64,000 nucleotides of DNA from the NCBI RefSeq assembly GCF_008705135.1, contig NZ_CP023694.1:5127001-5191000 (forward strand), written 5' to 3'. Below the pieces are notes generated by a model. It had not been told where the DNA came from and did no database searches. It was given only the letters and a program-made list of their open reading frames with translations. This DNA is from Streptomyces coeruleorubidus. Its GTDB lineage: Bacteria; Actinomycetota; Actinomycetes; Streptomycetales; Streptomycetaceae. Of the stretch, positions 8,619 to 16,425 are shown one piece after another. The translations under genes and the position numbers were made by a program. Numbering within the stretch: the stretch's first letter is position 1; every line of letters begins with the position of its first letter.

Positions 8619-9026
8619 GAGGGCAGCCTACGTTCTCATTCGCCGGACAGGCGTACAGGCCTTGGCCTAAGCTGCTCTCAACTGTCACAGCAGTGAGGCC
8701 ACGTATCAATACGTCCGGCGACCCCGAATCGTTCCGGGTGTTCCCCAACTTTTTTGATGGGGTCGTGTCCGAATCCGCCTTGTGTGTCATACGGCGTCCG
8801 TTGTGACGCAACTGAACTGTCCTGGTTTGCCGGGAAGGTTACGTATGTCGCCAGGTCACTCCCCCGGGTGATCTGCCGCTTACCCATAGTCCGTTCGGAC
8901 CATTCAAGATTGGGCCCGCTGGGGGTGTTGCGCTGTGCCCACCTTCCGTAACGTCCTCAACTGGCGGCGGTGAATATGCCGCTGCCGCCGTGGGGGAGCC
9001 TCGATTCGGGAGAGGACGGCGCCGGT
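8619..9026. promoter_or_regulatory. divergent control region between the PBP gene and wblA
   Basis: A 408-bp stretch without a credible gene, presumably holding promoters for both divergent genes. Two dyads are visible: ACGTAT-CA-ATACGT at 8701-8714 and an imperfect ACCCCGAA/TTCCGGGT at about 8720-8740. A long leader before wblA fits a developmentally controlled gene, but I cannot assign particular regulators. Confidence 0.45.
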
Positions 9027-9365
9027 ATGGGCTGGGTAACCGACTGGAGTGCGCAGGCGGCCTGCCGCACTACCGATCCGGATGAACTGTTCGTTCAAGG
9101 AGCAGCGCAGAACAGGGCCAAGGCGGTGTGCACCGGATGCCCGGTGCGCACGGAGTGCCTGGCCGACGCGCTGGACAACCGCGTCGAGTTCGGCGTGTGG
9201 GGAGGCATGACGGAGAGGGAACGCCGCGCACTGCTGCGCAGGCGGCCCACAGTGACCTCCTGGCGCCGGCTGCTGGAGACCGCGCGCTCGGAGTACGAGC
9301 GGGGGTGCGGTGTCGTACCGCTCGATGACGACGAGATCTATGAGAACTACGCGGCGGTGAGCTGA
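9027..9365 (+). CDS. wblA: WhiB-like iron-sulfur regulator WblA
   Basis: A 112-residue WhiB-family protein. The four cluster-binding cysteines are C13, C35, C38 and C44 (CTGCPVRTEC), followed by GVWGGMTERERRALLRR. The N-terminus MGWVTDWSAQ is, from memory, the same as S. coelicolor WblA (SCO3579), a global regulator of the switch from aerial growth to sporulation and of antibiotic production; the mycobacterial counterpart is WhiB4. I chose the ATG at 9027, with GGGAGAGGA upstream, over an in-frame start at 8970. Its neighbours, a PBP gene and the ArsA pair, are the usual ones. Confidence 0.93.
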   Translation: MGWVTDWSAQAACRTTDPDELFVQGAAQNRAKAVCTGCPVRTECLADALDNRVEFGVWGGMTERERRALLRRRPTVTSWRRLLETARSEYERGCGVVPLDDDEIYENYAAVS

Positions 9366-9388
9366 GGGGTTCCCTCCGGGGGCTCCTC

Positions 9389-9424
9389 GGGGCTCAGGCC
9401 GGGGCTCAGGCCGGGGCTCAGGCC
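9389..9424. repeat. three perfect 12-bp tandem copies
   Basis: GGGGCTCAGGCC occurs at 9389, 9401 and 9413, between wblA and the convergent ArsA-type gene. Further CTCAGGC-like motifs continue irregularly to about 9590. It may form or extend a terminator, since CCTGAGCC elements recur on both strands. Confidence 0.7.
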
Positions 9425-9567
9425 CCTCACGGAGACAGGCCCGTGGCGGCGCAGGGTCGCCCTCAGGCACTTGAGTTGTGCCCCGGCGCACTCGTGCTGT
9501 GCTCAGGCGCACTCGCGTTGCGCTCAGGCACTCGCCCGGACGCTGAGGCACCCGTCTCGGACGCCCC

Positions 9568-10965
9568 TCAGGCACTCGCCTCAGGCCGGGTGCCCTCCTC
9601 GGGCAGCTCGGTCTCGGGCAGTTCGCGCTCGTTCGCAGCGAGCCGGTCGCCGATGTCGCGCAGTCCCGCGAGGTCGTGCACGTCGCCGGGCAGCGCGCCC
9701 ACTTCCGTCACGGCCACCTCCGGGTGGAGCGCGGTGAAGCGGTCACGCGTGCGCTGCTCACGGGAGAGCAGCTGCATGCGGTCGGCGTGCAGCCTCAGCA
9801 GACCTGCCGTGAGCTGGTCGACGGAGCGCTCGGTGTTCTCGGCGTCCTCGGCGGGGGAGCCACCGTCAGAAGCCGGAGCAGCAGCCGGAGCTGGTGTTTC
9901 GGATGTGGGAGAGCCTGAACTGTCGTGCGTGTCGGGGGAGTTACGAAGTACTGCTTTCCCGCCCTCCTGATCCACAATGCGGGGCTCTTCAAGATTTTCC
10001 GCGGCGGCGAGCGCCCGCTCGGCCGACAGCCGGTCGGCACCGCTGCCGTGGACCCGGTTGAGCACCAGCCCGGCGAGCGGCATGTCCTCCGCGGCCAGCC
10101 GCTCCACGAAGTACGCGGCCTCGCGCAGCGCGTCCCGCTCTGGGGCCGCGACCACGAGGAACGCCGTGCCGGGCGCCTGGAGCAGCTTGTACGTCGCGTC
10201 GGCGCGGGTGCGGAACCCGCCGAAGGTCGTGTCCATCGCGGACACGAACGTCTGGACGTCCTTGAGGAGCTGGCCGCCGAGGAGCTTGCCGAGAGTGCCG
10301 GTCATCATCGACATCCCGACGTTCAGGAACTTCATCCCGGCCCGGCCGCCCAGCTTCGCCGGCGCCGTCAGCAGCCGGATCAGCCGCCCGTCCAGGAACG
10401 ACCCGAGCCGCTTGGGCGCGTCCAGGAAGTCCAGCGCCGAGCGGGACGGCGGAGTGTCGACGATGATCAGGTCCCACTCGTCCCTGGCCCGCAGTTGCCC
10501 GAGCTTCTCCATCGCCATGTACTCCTGCGTGCCCGCGAAGCCCGCCGAAAGTGACTGGTAGAAGGGGTTGCCCAGGATCGCGGCGGCCCGCTCGGGGTCC
10601 GCGTGCGCCTCGACGATCTCGTCGAAGGTGCGCTTCATGTCGAGCATCATCGCGTGCAGCTCGCCGCCCGCGGAGTCGTCGATGCCCTTCACCCGGCGCG
10701 GGGTGTTGTCGAGGGAGTCGATGCCCATGGACTGGGCGAGCCGGCGGGCCGGGTCGATGGTGAGGACGACCACTTTGCGGCCGCGCTCGGCCGCGCGCAG
10801 CCCCAGGGCCGCCGCGGTCGTGGTCTTGCCGACCCCGCCCGAGCCGCAGCACACCACGATGCGGGTCTTCGGGTCCTCCAGCAGCGGATCGATGTCGAGC
10901 AGGCGCGCGGGGGGCAGGTGGTGGCGGGCCGGGTCGTGGGTGTGGGCCGGGTCCGGACGACTCAT
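9568..10965 (-). CDS. ArsA/Get3-like ATPase, first of a pair, signature lysine missing
   Basis: A 465-residue protein of the ArsA/Get3 (SIMIBI) ATPase family. The Walker A loop CCGSGGVGKTTT (residues 39-50) has Ser where the family signature lysine (GKGGVGKT) is expected. Further motifs are LTIDPARRLAQ, IIVDTPPS and LVLNRVHG. The C-terminal third is acidic and low-complexity. The ATG at 10965 has GCAGGGGAT upstream. It follows another ArsA-like gene after 70 bp on the same strand, probably as one operon. The pair corresponds to Rv3679/Rv3680 in mycobacteria, as I recall. The cargo (tail-anchored protein or metalloid) is unknown. Confidence 0.87.
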   Translation of the reverse strand: MSRPDPAHTHDPARHHLPPARLLDIDPLLEDPKTRIVVCCGSGGVGKTTTAAALGLRAAERGRKVVVLTIDPARRLAQSMGIDSLDNTPRRVKGIDDSAGGELHAMMLDMKRTFDEIVEAHADPERAAAILGNPFYQSLSAGFAGTQEYMAMEKLGQLRARDEWDLIIVDTPPSRSALDFLDAPKRLGSFLDGRLIRLLTAPAKLGGRAGMKFLNVGMSMMTGTLGKLLGGQLLKDVQTFVSAMDTTFGGFRTRADATYKLLQAPGTAFLVVAAPERDALREAAYFVERLAAEDMPLAGLVLNRVHGSGADRLSAERALAAAENLEEPRIVDQEGGKAVLRNSPDTHDSSGSPTSETPAPAAAPASDGGSPAEDAENTERSVDQLTAGLLRLHADRMQLLSREQRTRDRFTALHPEVAVTEVGALPGDVHDLAGLRDIGDRLAANERELPETELPEEGTRPEASA

Positions 10966-11035
10966 GACATCCCCTGCTTCCGACTCGAGACGGGCCTTGC
11001 CTGTGTGCTGTTCCGGGGGCAGCGGCCTGCCCGGC

Positions 11036-12013
11036 TCATGACACGCCCTGCTCGCGCAGCTCGCGGGCCAGCTCGTACAGCCCCGCCAGGTCCATGCCCT
11101 CGGCGAACAGCGGCAGTTCGTGCAGCGGCAGGCCCAGCTCGGTGAGCACCGCACGCTGCTCGTGCTCCAGCGTGTACCGCTCGGCGTACTCCTCGGCCTG
11201 GGTGAGCAGCGGATCCACCAGCCGCTCCGCACGCCCGCCGCGCCTCGCCCCGCCGAGCCCGGCGGACGACAGCGACCGCGCAACCGTGGAACGCGGGACC
11301 GTCCGTACGAGTTCCAGGTCGGCCGCGTCCAACACCTCCGGCCGCACCATGTTCACGATGATCCGCCCCACCGGCAGCCGGGCCGACCGCAGCTCGGCGA
11401 TGCCGTCCACGGTCTCCTGGACGGGCATCTCCTCCAGCAGCGTCACCAGGTGCACGGCCGTCTCCGGCGACTTCAGCACCCGCATCACGGCCTGGGCCTG
11501 ATTGTGTATCGGGCCGATCTTGGCGAGTCCGGCCACCTCGTCGTTGACGTTCAAAAAGCGCGTGATGCGCCCGGTGGGCGGGGCGTCCATGACGACGTAG
11601 TCGTACGCGAACCGCCCGCTGCGGTCCTTGCGCCGCACCGCCTCGCACGCCTTGCCGGTGAGGAGTACGTCCCTCAGGCCGGGCGCGATGGTGGTGGCGA
11701 AGTCGATCGCCCCGAGCTTCTTCAGGGCCCGTCCGGCGCTCCCCAGTTTGTAGAACATCTGGAGGTAGTCCAGAAGGGCCAGTTCGGGGTCGATGGCCAG
11801 CGCGTACACCTCCCCGCCCCCGGGAGCGACGGCGATCTTCCGCTCCTCATAAGGCAGCGCTTCAGTTTCGAAGAGCTGCGCGATGCCCTGACGGCCCTCG
11901 ACCTCGACGAGAAGCGTCCGCTTCCCCTCCGTGGCCAGGGCCAGCGCTAGGGCCGCGGCCACCGTGGTCTTACCGGTACCGCCCTTGCCGCTGACGACCT
12001 GGAGCCTGCTCAC
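11036..12013 (-). CDS. ArsA/Get3-like ATPase, second of a pair, signature lysine present
   Basis: A 325-residue ArsA/Get3-family ATPase. The deviant Walker A is intact (VVSGKGGTGKTTVA, residues 7-19), including signature lysine K10. YVVMDAPPTGRI provides switch II. It starts at a GTG at 12013 and is the upstream gene of the pair. Having one complete and one lysine-less subunit side by side suggests a heterodimer, since signature lysines in this superfamily act across the dimer interface. This is inference from family mechanism. Confidence 0.87.
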   Translation of the reverse strand: MSRLQVVSGKGGTGKTTVAAALALALATEGKRTLLVEVEGRQGIAQLFETEALPYEERKIAVAPGGGEVYALAIDPELALLDYLQMFYKLGSAGRALKKLGAIDFATTIAPGLRDVLLTGKACEAVRRKDRSGRFAYDYVVMDAPPTGRITRFLNVNDEVAGLAKIGPIHNQAQAVMRVLKSPETAVHLVTLLEEMPVQETVDGIAELRSARLPVGRIIVNMVRPEVLDAADLELVRTVPRSTVARSLSSAGLGGARRGGRAERLVDPLLTQAEEYAERYTLEHEQRAVLTELGLPLHELPLFAEGMDLAGLYELARELREQGVS

Positions 12014-12142
12014 GTATTCGAGCCTAACCAGTCCGTGCCCGGGCTACGCGGAGGGCTGTGGATAACCGTGGCCGCCGAGGGCGGAGGACCGGGGGCGTGG
12101 TCGGCCGCGGACCCCTCTCCGGCAGCGGCTAGAGTCGGCCGC

Positions 12143-12301
12143 ATGACCAAGTGGGAATACGCAACCGTGCCGCTGCTCGTCCACGCCACGAAGCAGATTC
12201 TGGACACCTGGGGCGAGGACGGCTGGGAGCTCGTCCAGGTCGTGCCCGGGCCGAACAACCCCGAGCAGCTCGTGGCCTACCTGAAGCGGGAGAAGCAGTA
12301 A
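12143..12301 (+). CDS. DUF4177-type small protein
   Basis: A 52-residue protein, MTKWEYATVPLLVHATKQ followed by ILDTWGEDGWELVQV and ending YLKREKQ. The GWELV core is the hallmark of the DUF4177 family. Its TAA stop overlaps the ATG of the RidA gene by one base (TAATG), so the two are translationally coupled. It is divergent from the ArsA pair. A longer reading from 12035 would include upstream DNA without coding character. Confidence 0.85.
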   Translation: MTKWEYATVPLLVHATKQILDTWGEDGWELVQVVPGPNNPEQLVAYLKREKQ

Positions 12302-12762
12302 TGAGCGCCGTCGAGGCGAAGCTGGCCGAGCTCGGCCTGACCCTGCCCGACGTCGTCCCGCCGCTCGCCGCGTACCAGCCGGCCGTGCAGTCCGGCCCGT
12401 ACGTCTACACCGCCGGGCAGCTGCCGATGGTGGACGGCAAGCTTCCGGTCACCGGCAAGGTCGGCGCGGAGGTCACCCCGGAGGAGGCCAAGGAGCTGGC
12501 ACGCACGTGTGCGCTGAACGCCCTGGCCGCCGTCAAGTCCGTCGCCGGTGACCTGGACCGCATCGCGCGCGTCGTGAAGGTCGTCGGCTTCGTGGCCTCG
12601 GCCTCCGACTTCACGGGCCAGCCCGCGGTGCTGAACGGCGCCAGCGAGCTGCTCGGCCAGGTCCTCGGCGACAAGGGCGTGCACGCGCGCAGCGCGGTGG
12701 GCGTGGCGGTGCTGCCGCTGGACGCACCGGTGGAGGTCGAGATCCAGGTGGAGCTCGCCTGA
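12301..12762 (+). CDS. RidA-family (YjgF/endoribonuclease L-PSP-like) protein
   Basis: A 153-residue RidA-superfamily protein with the conserved YVYTAGQLPM segment and C-terminal HARSAVGVAVLPLDAPVEVE. These trimeric proteins hydrolyse reactive enamine/imine intermediates in the RidA subfamily; this longer subgroup is less well defined. It is coupled to the DUF4177 gene through TAATG and followed 81 bp later by a Nudix gene. Confidence 0.88.
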   Translation: MSAVEAKLAELGLTLPDVVPPLAAYQPAVQSGPYVYTAGQLPMVDGKLPVTGKVGAEVTPEEAKELARTCALNALAAVKSVAGDLDRIARVVKVVGFVASASDFTGQPAVLNGASELLGQVLGDKGVHARSAVGVAVLPLDAPVEVEIQVELA

Positions 12763-12843
12763 CCCCGTTTCGGTGGTCCCAGCTGCGGAATCCGCCCCTG
12801 GGGCCACTCGAACATCCGCCCGTCACGGGATAGCCTCGCGCCC

Positions 12844-13722
12844 ATGGCGAACGGTCAGTGGTACCCCCCGGAGTGGCCGGACCGCATCCGCGCACTCGCG
12901 GCAGGCACCCTCACCCCGGTCACCCCGAAGCGCGCGGCCACCGTCATGCTCCTGAAGGACACGGGCACCGGTCCCGCCGTCCACATGCTGCGCAGACGCG
13001 CCGCCATGGCCTTCGCCGGAGGCGCGTACGCGTATCCGGGCGGCGGCGTCGACTCCCGGGACGACGACCACCACGTCCGCTGGGCGGGCCCCACGCGCGC
13101 GTGGTGGGCGGACCGGCTCGGCGTCGACGAGACGGCGGCCCAGGCGATCGTCTGCGCGGCCGTACGGGAGACGTACGAGGAGGCGGGCGTGCTGCTCGCC
13201 GGCCCGGCGCCCGACTCGGTCGTCGGCGACACCACCGGCGCCGACTGGGAGGCCGACCGTGCCGCTCTGGTCGCCCGGGACCTGTCCTTCGCGGAGTTCC
13301 TGGACCGCCGGGGCCTGGTCCTGCGCTCCGACCTGCTCGGCGCCTGGACTCGCTGGATCACCCCGGAGTTCGAGGCCCGCCGTTACGACACCTGGTTCTT
13401 CGTGGCCGCCCTTCCCGAGGGGCAGCGCACCCGCAACGCCTCCACGGAGGCCGACCGTATGGTGTGGATCGCGCCGGGCGAGGCGGCGGCCGGGTACGAC
13501 AAGGGCGAGCTGCTGATGATGCCGCCGACCATCGCGACCCTGCGCCAGCTGACGGCGTACGAGAGCGCCGCCCAGGCGCTCGCGGCCGCTCCGGGGCGTG
13601 ACCTCACGCCCGTCCTGGCCACCGCCCGTCTGGTGGACGGCGAGATCGTGCTCTCCTGGCCGGGCCACGACGAGTTCACCAAACACATCCCGACCGCACC
13701 GACCGGTGGAGCCACCGCATGA
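12844..13722 (+). CDS. Nudix hydrolase with degenerate box, NUDT19-like
   Basis: A 292-residue Nudix-fold protein. The early strand RAATVMLLKD leads to the conserved FAGGAYAYPGGGVD, and after a roughly 40-residue insertion to AAVRETYEEAGVLL. The REXXEEXG core is intact, but the upstream GX5E part is disrupted by the insertion and reads Q instead of E, as in NUDT19-type proteins. The C-terminus has FEARRYDTWFFVAALP. It overlaps the MBL gene by 4 bp (ATGA), so the two are co-translated. A CoA-ester or nucleotide diphosphate substrate is possible. Confidence 0.88.
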   Translation: MANGQWYPPEWPDRIRALAAGTLTPVTPKRAATVMLLKDTGTGPAVHMLRRRAAMAFAGGAYAYPGGGVDSRDDDHHVRWAGPTRAWWADRLGVDETAAQAIVCAAVRETYEEAGVLLAGPAPDSVVGDTTGADWEADRAALVARDLSFAEFLDRRGLVLRSDLLGAWTRWITPEFEARRYDTWFFVAALPEGQRTRNASTEADRMVWIAPGEAAAGYDKGELLMMPPTIATLRQLTAYESAAQALAAAPGRDLTPVLATARLVDGEIVLSWPGHDEFTKHIPTAPTGGATA

Positions 13723-14549
13723 CGGACGCAGCAGCCCTTCCCGGTCAGCCTCGCGGCGGGGTCCTCTCGGGTCCGGCCACCGCGCGGGCCGTCAACGTCC
13801 TGGCCCCCAACCCGTCGGCGATGACCCTGGACGGCACGAACACCTGGATCCTCTCCGAGCCCGACTCGGACCTGGCGGTGGTGGTCGACCCGGGACCGCT
13901 CGACGACGGGCACCTGCGCCATGTCGTCGCCACGGCCGAGCAGGCCGGCAAGCGGGTCGCCCTGACCCTGCTGACCCACGGTCATCCCGACCACGCGGCG
14001 GGCGCCGCCCGGTTCGCCGAACTGACCGGCACGCGCGTGCGTGCGCTCGATCCGGCACTGCGGCTGGGCGACGAGGGCCTGGCGGCCGGGGACGTGATCA
14101 CCACCGGGGGCCTCGAACTGAAGGTCGTCCCGACCCCCGGCCACACCGCCGACTCCCTCTGCTTCCATCTCCCCGCCGACCGGGCGGTCCTGACCGGCGA
14201 CACGATCCTGGGCCGCGGTACGACGGTCGTGGCCCACCCCGACGGCCGGCTCGGCGACTACCTGGACTCCCTGCGGCGCCTCCGGTCCCTCACGGTCGAC
14301 GACGGCGTCCACACGGTGCTCCCGGGCCACGGCCCGGTCCTGGAGGACGCCCAGGGGGCCGTGGAGTACTACCTCGCCCACCGCGCCCACCGCCTCGCCC
14401 AGGTGGAAACGGCCGTCGAGGACGGCTACCGGACCCCCGGGCAGGTCGTCGCCCACGTCTACGCCGACGTCGACCGCTCCCTGTGGCCGGCGGCGGAACT
14501 GTCGGTACGGGCGCAGTTGGACTACCTGGTGGAGCACGGGCTCATCTAG
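13719..14549 (+). CDS. MBL-fold metallo-hydrolase
   Basis: A 276-residue metallo-beta-lactamase-fold hydrolase of the LACTB2/glyoxalase-II-like kind. It has the metal motif LTHGHPDHAAG (about residues 86-96), PTPGHTADSLC, LTGDTILGRG and VLPGHGPV, giving the expected His/Asp ligands. The C-terminal helical part (LAHRAHRLAQVE, PGQVVAHVYAD) resembles the winged-helix tail seen in LACTB2-like enzymes. It is translationally coupled to the upstream Nudix gene. Substrate unknown. Confidence 0.9.
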   Translation: MTDAAALPGQPRGGVLSGPATARAVNVLAPNPSAMTLDGTNTWILSEPDSDLAVVVDPGPLDDGHLRHVVATAEQAGKRVALTLLTHGHPDHAAGAARFAELTGTRVRALDPALRLGDEGLAAGDVITTGGLELKVVPTPGHTADSLCFHLPADRAVLTGDTILGRGTTVVAHPDGRLGDYLDSLRRLRSLTVDDGVHTVLPGHGPVLEDAQGAVEYYLAHRAHRLAQVETAVEDGYRTPGQVVAHVYADVDRSLWPAAELSVRAQLDYLVEHGLI

Positions 14550-14562
14550 GGCTCCGGGCCCT

Positions 14563-15381
14563 TCATGGACGCGGCGCTTTGACGCCGTGCACGCGCGCGT
14601 ACTCCCCGGCGAGCCAGGGCCCGAGATCGTCGACGTACGACACGAGCACGTCGGCGTCCCCCGTCGGCTCCCGGCTGAGGACGGCGGCGGTCCGCATCTG
14701 CTCGGCGCGCCGCGGGTAGTACCGGGCGAACGCCTCGGCCATCTCCCGCAGGTCGCTGGTCCAGCCGTTCCAGCGAGGCATGACGAGGGTGAAGCCCGTG
14801 CGCACGAGATGCCGGGACATGAAGCGGACGAGCGGACGGCGGGCCTCTTTGGTGCCGCCCGCCTCGGCGATTCGCCGGCGCCAGCGCGGGAGGAGCAGGG
14901 CCAGGTCGCCGTTGGTCTCGCGGGCCAGCAGTGAGTCGGGGCGGTAACGCGGCAGGTGCGCGGCCAGGTCCTCGCCCAGCAGAGGGGTGCACAGGCAGGC
15001 GACGAACCACCCCAGGTCGTACCGCTCCAGGTCGCTCAGCAGCCGCGCCCGGCTGAACAGCAGTGTCCCGTGCCCGTCGAGTTGCTCGAACTCCTCGTCC
15101 AGCGCCGCCCCGAGGGCACGGGCCTCGGCCCGGTCCGTGTCGGTCGGCTCCTCGCGCAGGGCGAGCAGCAGGTCGAGGTCGCTGCGCCCCACGCGCGCGG
15201 TGCCGCGCGGGATCGACCCGTAGAGGTACGCGCTGTGCAGTCGCGCTCCGAACACGTCGGCCAGCCGCTCCCCGGCCGCCGCGACGACCGGACGGAAGGC
15301 GTCGGGCACGCGCGCGAGGGAGCCCTCCCGGGCGATGAAGCCCTGGGCGTCGAGTCCCGGGCGGCGAATGGTTCCGGCCAT
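14563..15381 (-). CDS. nucleotidyltransferase-domain protein
   Basis: A 272-residue protein of the minimal-nucleotidyltransferase/aminoglycoside-adenylyltransferase superfamily. The motif GSIPRGTARVGRSDLDLLL (about residues 52-70) supplies the GS and DxD metal-binding elements. The rest is helical and Arg-rich without a recognisable resistance-enzyme C-terminus. It is convergent with the MBL gene (13 bp gap) and lies downstream of crp. Whether it modifies a drug, a protein or a tRNA is not evident. Confidence 0.82.
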   Translation of the reverse strand: MAGTIRRPGLDAQGFIAREGSLARVPDAFRPVVAAAGERLADVFGARLHSAYLYGSIPRGTARVGRSDLDLLLALREEPTDTDRAEARALGAALDEEFEQLDGHGTLLFSRARLLSDLERYDLGWFVACLCTPLLGEDLAAHLPRYRPDSLLARETNGDLALLLPRWRRRIAEAGGTKEARRPLVRFMSRHLVRTGFTLVMPRWNGWTSDLREMAEAFARYYPRRAEQMRTAAVLSREPTGDADVLVSYVDDLGPWLAGEYARVHGVKAPRP

Positions 15382-15435
15382 GCGGTCACTGTGCCGTGAA
15401 GGGGGAGGCCGGCGCGGCTGGTTCTCGTGCCGTGC

Positions 15436-15480
15436 ACGACGTCGGGCCCCGTCCCGCGAGGAGACAGGGCCCGATGTCGT
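15436..15480. terminator. 18-bp imperfect inverted repeat downstream of crp
   Basis: Arms at 15436-15453 and 15463-15480 pair with two mismatches or wobbles around a 9-base loop. It is placed 22 bp beyond the crp stop. Confidence 0.82.
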
Positions 15481-15501
15481 ACGGCCAGGGGTGCGTGCGC
15501 G

Positions 15502-16176
15502 TCAGCGCGAGCGCTTGGCGAGGCGTTCCACGTCCAGGAGGATCACCGCGCGGGCCTCCAGGCGCAGCCAGCCGCGCTGGGCGAAGTCCGCCAGTGCCTT
15601 GTTGACCGTCTCGCGGGACGCGCCGACGAGCTGGGCCAGCTCCTCCTGCGTGAGGTCGTGGACGACGTGGATGCCCTCCTCGGACTGCACGCCGAACCGG
15701 CGGGACAGGTCCAGCAGGGCTCGGGCGACACGGCCCGGGACGTCCGAGAAGACGAGGTCGGACATCGCGTCGTTGGTCTTGCGCAGCCGGCGTGCGACGG
15801 CGCGCAGGAGCGCCGTGGCCACCTCGGGGCGGGCGTTCAGCCAGGGCTGGAGGTCGCCGTGGCCGAGGCCGAGCAGCTTCACCTCGGTCAGCGCCGTGGC
15901 GGTCGCGGTGCGCGGGCCCGGGTCGAACAGCGACAGCTCGCCGATGAGCTCGCCGGGGCCGACCACGGCCAGCATGTTCTCGCGGCCGTCGGGGGACGTG
16001 CGGTGGAGCTTGACCTTCCCCTCCGTGACCACGTACAGGCGGTCGCCGGGGTCACCTTCGTGGAACAGCGAGTCACCGCGCGCGAGGGTCACCTCACTCA
16101 TGGAGGCGCGGAGCTCCGCGGCCTGCTCGTCGTCGAGCGCCGCGAAGAGCGGATTGCGCCGCAGAACGTCGTCCAC
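15502..16176 (-). CDS. crp: cAMP-receptor-protein-family regulator Crp
   Basis: A 224-residue Crp/Fnr-family regulator. The cyclic-nucleotide-binding fold includes LFHEGDPGDRLYVV and the phosphate-binding cassette GELIGELSLFDPGPRTATA. The C-terminal winged helix carries LTQEELAQLVGASRETVNKAL as recognition element. The GTG start at 16176 follows AAGGAGAG at ideal spacing. Its place between the ArsA/RidA/Nudix block and nth matches S. coelicolor SCO3571 and Rv3676 as I recall. There, Crp binds cAMP and controls germination, development and precursor supply for antibiotics. Confidence 0.95.
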   Translation of the reverse strand: MDDVLRRNPLFAALDDEQAAELRASMSEVTLARGDSLFHEGDPGDRLYVVTEGKVKLHRTSPDGRENMLAVVGPGELIGELSLFDPGPRTATATALTEVKLLGLGHGDLQPWLNARPEVATALLRAVARRLRKTNDAMSDLVFSDVPGRVARALLDLSRRFGVQSEEGIHVVHDLTQEELAQLVGASRETVNKALADFAQRGWLRLEARAVILLDVERLAKRSR

Positions 16177-16425
16177 GAGTTCTCTCCTTGTCGACCTGCT
16201 CAGGGGCTGTTGCCCCCGCGTACCAAGGCACCGTGGTGCCCATTTTGCCGGACGGTCCAAACAGTGTGATCTGTCACAAGGATGCCGCACACGTGTCCCG
16301 GGGTACGCGGCAGGGGTCCAATTGGGCGCCGATCTTCGGGGTCCGGGGCGGATGTCGGTGCCGGGCCTTAGGCTGGCCGGGTGTCCAAATCGCCGGTGAG
16401 AGCACAGGCCTAGGGGGCTGCGCGG

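Noticed and set aside
9568..12013. Arsenic resistance operon
   Set aside because: No arsR, arsB or arsC nearby; the ATPase pair belongs to a conserved housekeeping neighbourhood.
12035..12142. Longer DUF4177 protein from 12035
   Set aside because: The extension (MPGLRGGLWITVAAEGG...) has no family match and a family-typical start exists at 12143.
14563..15381. Aminoglycoside resistance gene
   Set aside because: Only the generic nucleotidyltransferase core is visible; the substrate domain of known resistance enzymes is not recognisable.
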